Shown here piece after piece: positions 58,157 through 64,000 of a stretch of 64,000 nucleotides of DNA. The translations under genes and the position numbers were made by a program. The notes under the pieces are model-generated. The model was not told where the DNA came from and made no database searches. It was given only the letters and a program-made list of their open reading frames with translations. Positions within the stretch are counted from its first letter, which is position 1, and every line of letters begins with the position of its first letter. The stretch is from Artocarpus heterophyllus (taxonomy: Eukaryota > Streptophyta > Magnoliopsida > Rosales > Moraceae): the NCBI GenBank assembly GCA_025403435.1, contig CM046348.1, positions 18,885,679 to 18,949,678 of the forward strand. Reading direction: 5' to 3'.

Positions 58157-60439
58157 TCAAGAAATTGGGGCATTCCTACAAGTCTTTTGATAATGCCCGT
58201 ATTGTCCGCATCTAGCACACCTGTTTCTTCTCTGGTTGCTGCTCTCACCTGTACTTGGAATTCTTTTGTGTTTTGTCCTACCGCGTCCTCGCTTAACATT
58301 AGGGGGTAAAATGCGCACTTCCCTAACATCATCGGGAATCTCCCATTGGGAAAAATCTGGTACAGGATAAAGTGTCTCTGCATATGCATTAACCAATGTA
58401 TCCGTCTTGTAATAATGTGAGCATAATTCATAAACGGATGTTTCTGCCTTCCCGCAAGCTGCAATTGCATGTTCACATGGCATTTGATCTACGTCAAACA
58501 CGCGACAAGTACAAGTTCTCAATCTAATGTTCACTGTTACAGAAACCTCTCCACCTACAACGTAGTACTCATCAATATTTAGCTTATTCACTAATAAAAA
58601 TCCAGCTCTGTCATACCTGTCATGGAGTATTTTTTCATTCGTCGGTGTCAAAATTGAGGTATTAACAACAGCTTTGGTTCGCCTTTCGTTAAACCACATA
58701 GACATCTTTCCCAACACAAAATCTAACAAGGCAACAACGGGGTAATCTCTCACATCTTCGAGCATTCCATTCAATGATTCAGCAAGGTTTGAGGTCATAA
58801 TATCATATCTATTTCCTTTAAAATGAGCACGAGACCAGTTCTCAAAGCCAACCTGCTCTTGCAGGTATCTCCCAACGCGTGGATAATCAGAACAAAGATC
58901 CTTGAAAAACATATGGAACTCATCAATTCAATAAGCATTAGCAGCTTTAAAGAACAATGGTAGAACACCGCTACAATGGAAGGTAGCCTTGATGTTCTGC
59001 GCCACATGAAATGTGCAACAACCATGGCGTGCTAACTCATAAACTGTCTCAACAGCCTTCTTAATACTTCGATGTCGATCAGATATGAAAACTAAATCTT
59101 CGCAATCTTTCACAACTTCCTTCAACTTTGAAAAGAACCATGTCCAAGATGCATCATCTTCTTTGTCCACAATCCCCCAAGCGATGGGATAACAACAACG
59201 TTCACTGTCTTGAGCTGTGGCCACAACTAGCACGCCATTGAATTTTCCCTTCAGAAACGTTCCATCAACAACTATTACTTTCCTCATGCAAACAAATCCT
59301 CGTATATAGGGTCCATGTACCACAAAAAGATATTTAAACTTGTTTGAATCATCAACCTTAACGTGGGTAACAGTGCCGTGGTTTACAGACTGGAGCATAT
59401 GATAGTACGATGGAAGGATGGCAAAACTTTCTTCCGCCGTACCCCTTACGAGGTTAATTGCATGCTGACGAGCCATCCAACCCTTGTAGTAACTAAAATC
59501 TGTTCCAAATTCGCTACGAACATAATTCTGTATTGACTTAGGCCGTGGACCTTGTGGTACACCTACAAATTGACTTTTGATGCACTCTCCAATAACAGAG
59601 TATGATGCTTGCCTGTGCTTTGATGAGCGTTTTTCTAGCGAACAAGAGTGAATTCCGCAATACTTACGAATAATAAACATGTTTGACAATGACAACTTAC
59701 ATGCCCGAACACGCCACTTACAATTTCGATCCACACACTCCACTACAAGTAAATTTTTTCTCGATTTTTTTGTTAAGAACTCGAACCTTCCTTGTAAAGC
59801 TATAACATGAAGTTTTGTCTTTAACTCTCTCTTGCTTCTAAAGTGGTCACCAACTTGTAAATTAGACCCATCATTGAATGTAAAACTATTCAAAGCTGAG
59901 GATGATCCGACTTCTTTTTCATTTAAAATCATGAGTGGCTGTGGAGGAGGCAGTGGACCCATGTCAATAGGAACTAAGGCATTATCATCTAATGCAGCAT
60001 CAACAAAAAATTCATCATCTGCCGGATTTCTCTGAATTTCTTCTTCATTACTAGGAGTTGAGGCAATCTCCTCTCAAAGTACAATATCCCTTTCAACAGA
60101 ATTCATATCTTCTTCTTCTTCTACCTGAACATGCAGAGGTATTGCGCTACCACCTAACTTAAGTAACCCCATAAAAACTAATAGGTCCTCATCATCAAAA
60201 ATTCTAATCGGCTTCATCTTATCAGACTGTTTTGGCAGCACGTAAGTTATCTTCAATGACTTATTTCCACGCTCAATTGCAGCTTTTGTACAAATATTGT
60301 TAATTAACACACTCAAATTAGGACTCTCATCTTCTAACATAATTCCTCTCATTTCACTTTGCGCATCACACCACACCCAACAAGTTTCCAGCTCATTCCA
60401 ATATCCTCCAATGTCGAAATAAATTGGTAACAGTGCCAT
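58157..60439 (-). pseudogene. MULE (MURA-type) transposase with two in-frame TGA codons
   Basis: One continuous minus-strand frame of 761 codons with stops only at codon 122 (TGA, 60076-60074) and codon 504 (TGA, 58930-58928). Order of parts: an N-terminal PB1-like region (1-121); a MuDR N-terminal zinc-binding region (C...C...H...C around 235-266); and the DDE transposase core. The core has VDGTF (Asp about 392), SDRH (Asp about 454) and SNLAESLN (Glu about 554). A SWIM zinc finger CTC...CEH (about 643-657) and a CCHC knuckle (about 741-754) follow. All catalytic and zinc residues seem present. Both stops could arise from CGA by a C-to-T change. The transposase would cut and join element ends. 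It is convergent with the DUF1985 gene at 44781-46641. As sequenced it should not give full-length protein unless stops are read through. Confidence 0.9.
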
Positions 60440-61409
60440 TTAGTTACTGAACTGCAAAACCCAAAAAAATTATTAAACAATGACTTTTAGGCAAATCTTC
60501 AATGCTAGTTTAATCAAAAGATGCTATTAACAATTTCAACCCAAACAAAACAAAGCACCATTGCGAGAATAACAACTAATGCTATTAGCAATTACATAGA
60601 TATAGCTAAATTTGTGGTTGTTATTTGGTGTTGGATAGCCCTACTTAGGGGAAAAACTGCATGAATAGATTCTCGGTTCAAGCAAAAAAAAAAAAAAAAA
60701 CTTTAAATTCTCATACTGTCTGCCATGAATAGATTCTAGTTTTTCCCACTATCACTCCATTCTAACCATGAATCATGGCCAATACTCTTTAGCCCTTTTC
60801 TTTTTTGTACCACTAAAGTTTCCTTCAATAAATGGTTATATGACTTGGATTTCGACAGTGTCTAAAAACAATTAATGCATTTAAAATATAGCCCTTATCA
60901 CATGTGGTGGGACCCTGTGTTATATAATCAAGAACAAAGCAAAATTAAGTGTTCCTAAATATAGTTTGGTTTCAACTAAAAATACATGGTTTGAATTGCG
61001 CTGTTAAAAAAACATGATGAGAAATGATAGATATACATCCAAACATTACTTGCACACATTTTGTATAGAATTCTAATATGCTCATATCCCAATAATATTA
61101 GCACTAGTATATATGAATGAATTGAGGACAAAAGAAAAACCCTCTTACTCATGATTGAGCAAAAACAACTAATTCCTTTTCACTCAAACTGCCCATTAGT
61201 AAGTGGGGCAATAAGTTCTGCTATGACCTTTGTCCATAACACATTCATCAAATCAACCACTCAAGCATAAGCATAAAAATTACAACTAAGACTAAGCCAT
61301 AGACATGGCATAATTAAACAGAGATTACAAGCATGAACACACACATATTAAGTAATATATATATTGGCATAATTAAACAGAGATTACAAGCATGAACACA
61401 CATATTAAG

Positions 61410-61452
<43 letters not shown>

Positions 61453-62395
61453 ACACTTTTTTGTTCCCATTATCAATACCCAATAACTTATGCAAAAATA
61501 AAAGAAAATAAAGCATAATAATAAACGTGCAACATTCTTCACATGGTGATTCTCATGCTTGAATTCTCCATACTTCCAATAAGCTAATTATCATTGCCAT
61601 AGTCCATTATACTCTTTACAGTCGTAATAGCAGAACATTTCTTTCCAAGGAGGTTTAATTTTCCCTTTCTGCTTTCTATACTACTCCTTTAATGTCAAAA
61701 AAAAAAAATGGTGATAAAATCCAACACATAATTTTGATTCAGCGGAGTTTTATTTGTGCGTGAGACAAGAAAAAAATTCAGAATTCCCATTTCTTCACCG
61801 GTGTTGAATGTAGCAATAAAAAGAAAAAAAAATTGGGATTGAAGAAATATATTCTCCTATATGAAATACCTGCTACTTTTATCAATGGAGACCACCTGCA
61901 ATCAATGGGACTGAGTGCCTTCACCAAATTTTCCTGGGGAACTAAAGAAGACGGAGAAGAAGATGGAGCTTGACCTGCTTAACTGAAGAAGAGAAGAAGA
62001 AGTTCGTTCGACCTTGGGAAGGCTGGAGAAGAGGGACTAATTTGGGGGAATCACCTGTTGGTTGTTGCCTTTCTTTGCTTTCGGATCGCTGGGGGAAAAG
62101 TTGAAGGGAAAGAAAGGAACGGCGGATGGGATGGGATGAGGGGAAACGAAGGGGATGATTTTGACGAAAGGGGGCTAAGGCAAACACGCTTACAAAACAA
62201 ACTGGATGATTTGGGTTTTTTTTCTTTTTTTTTTTTCTCAACTCTGTTGCCTGCCCGCTGTTGCCCCCTGTTGCTGAGGTGGCACCTTATTTTTTTGAGG
62301 TGTTTCCGTGACATGGCCTTTGGACCATTTACCAAATTATGAAAATTTTTGGTCTACTCCTCAAAAACTGCTTTTTCTTTAGGCCATTTCTCTAA
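60440..62395 (-). other. 5' region of the MULE and possible element end
   Basis: No gene. It includes a tandem copy of about 59 bp (about 61306-61425) followed by a TA run (61412-61440). On the minus strand the sequence from about 62395 reads GAGAAATGGCCTAAAG and later AATGGTCCAAAGGCC, the kind of sequence I would expect at a plant MULE terminal inverted repeat. No partner end is visible in the window (it could be in the N gap or further left), so the limit is tentative. Confidence 0.35.
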
Positions 62396-63245
62396 ACCTC
62401 TCTTTAAAACTTGCTCACCAATTTAATTGGATTGTGCGCATAAGGTATGCACAACTTTTTTTCAGCTTTCCTTTCTTTGATTCAGTAATACACTATTTGC
62501 TACTGCCTCTCGAACACTCAAGGACCTTTGTACAGATGGGTTTGCATATTGTTCAATCTGCTAGCTAGAAGTAAAGTTATTAATTCCATTGCTTACCCGA
62601 AAAAGACGAGATAAGAAACCTGTCTTATCTCACTTTGTTATAACAGATTGAATGATATTCACCATTATAAGATTTTGTCCCTGATCCCTGCAGTGATCAA
62701 TTATTAATAAATTTATTACATCAATTGCACTAAATATGGAAATTTATGGCATCGCTTACTTGACTAGTTCCGAGACATTGCAATATTAGTTCCCCATCAT
62801 TTTGCTTGGTTTTCTATCACTGGGTCAGATTATCCCCAACCCAGCTTAAACATACAGCTCTGTTTCTAGAAGATTTTTTTTATCAATATATATATATATA
62901 TATATATATGTTAGAGTATGGTGACTCAAATTCAGTTTGTTTCGACCCGAAAAGTCTACCCCTGCCCCTGCCCCAGTCGTACGGATCATTGTTTTTGGGT
63001 CGTTTAATTTTTGTTTTTGGGCCCATGGGATTTTATCTATACTTAAATACATATATATATATATATATAATATATTGCGTTAGGGTTTTAATTATTAACG
63101 AATTTTCAGCCTCTCTAACCCCTTTATTGTAATCTTTACTAGTTTAGTGATTTTCTTCTCCTCTGACTGTGGTTTTTTCTGTCTTGGGTTTTTACGTAAA
63201 TTCTCTGTGTGTTTTTGTTTTTTGTTTTTATCGCATTATTTTCGT

Positions 63246-63300
<55 letters not shown>

Positions 63301-64000
63301 GGGTACCACAAGCTTGTAAAAGTTGGCTTTTACATCAAGAAAGGAATTCATCCTAAAGAAAGGGGAAGGAAATAAAGATGACAATCTAACTCTTGTGGAG
63401 CTTTTTTTGGGATTCGGAAAATTCATCGACAGTAACAGCTCTGGTTGCCAAATTGAGTTGGACCACGTCTAGTAATCAGGGCAAGATCTCTCACGTTCTT
63501 TGAAAACTTAGAACGGAGTTAGGGGCGTCTATCTTGCTGAAAACAGCCAATAAAGCATTAAAATAACCAATAACATCAAACATTTATTCAATTAAGAAAA
63601 ATTTCTATAAAAAAGGAAAAAAAAAATTCCATACATGATCAAATGTTGGCTTCTGACAGTTTTTATCTTCCCTTCTTAACAAGTTAAAACTAAGCGACAA
63701 TCGATCTTGTGGACCACTAATATTTCTATCTTTCAAGTCTGGTCTGCTATGTTCTAGGAATCAAGGTAAGGGACGATGATTTTATGTGAGTGTTGAATTA
63801 GCTTTGTGTTACTATTGGTTGCATGGTCACTGTTGTAATAAGATATCCTAGTCTATTTTCTCAAGTCAGTCTTCCAATTTAGACCATGACTCCCAAGTCC
63901 AGCTCATTCACGAGTTTAATAATTTACACCAATTAAGGTGACTGAAAGTTCAAAGAAGACCTTTTATAATGACATCCCAATTTGAAAGAGAGTTAGCCTA
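62396..64000. other. Intergenic right margin, no gene
   Basis: AT-rich. TA runs at about 62888-62909, 63052-63070 and 63249-63297. The stretch 63080-63200, with TTAGGGTTTTAATT and TCTCCTCTGACTG, looks like a plant promoter or leader, but no coding region follows within the window. Short frames crossing the TA runs are not genes. Confidence 0.5.

Noticed and set aside
62058..62342. 94-aa overlapping frames on both strands upstream of the MULE transposase
   Set aside because: Low-complexity Lys/Ser/Pro-rich sequence at the probable element 5' region; no domain.
1..64000. tRNA or rRNA genes
   Set aside because: I found no cloverleaf or rRNA-like sequence by reading; a covariance-model scan would be needed to exclude small RNA genes.

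Overview
The window is plant nuclear DNA. It is AT-rich, has TA microsatellites and GT-AG introns, and carries plant-only families: dirigent proteins, a SLAC1-type anion channel, MULE and DUF1985 transposon genes, and Ty1-copia, Ty3-gypsy and LINE remnants. The proteins fit a eudicot. I cannot name the species from sequence alone.

Layout, left half. Bases 1-18664 and 25428-42970 are two copies of one segment. Each copy carries a retroelement-rich left part, a dirigent gene and a two-exon SLAH1-like channel gene. Bases 18665-25427 lie between them and hold copia debris and a second, different dirigent gene. The second copy stops exactly at a 100-N assembly gap (42971-43070). In that copy both genes are broken by single-base deletions in short homopolymers. 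The copies also differ by four large indels, including a 2.16 kb solo LTR present only in copy 1. This is either a true tandem duplication with decay of one unit, or an allelic segment assembled twice and poorly polished.

Layout, right half. A spliced DUF1985 gene (+ strand, to 46641) and a MULE transposase (- strand, 60439-58157, two in-frame TGA codons) point toward each other. Between them lies a roughly 300-bp tandem satellite whose monomers contain GTCGAC-rich inverted repeats. A 7,765-bp LTR retrotransposon (48235-55999) is inserted in the satellite, with a 5-bp T target duplication that accounts exactly for the interrupted monomer.

Most notable feature. That retrotransposon has nearly identical 1,685-bp LTRs (I see two differences), a tRNA-Met-type primer site and a polypurine tract, but no recognisable gag-pol. 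It encodes two uninterrupted proteins instead: a 173-aa Cys-motif protein I do not recognise, and a 216-aa intronless LOG-family protein (cytokinin riboside 5'-monophosphate phosphoribohydrolase family). The LOG-like protein keeps the PGGxGTLEE motif but lacks the MHxRK arginine motif. A strongly diverged yet full-length LOG ORF inside a very recent insertion suggests a cargo gene kept by the element lineage rather than a fresh random capture.

The remaining sequence is intergenic or repeat DNA, described piece by piece below.
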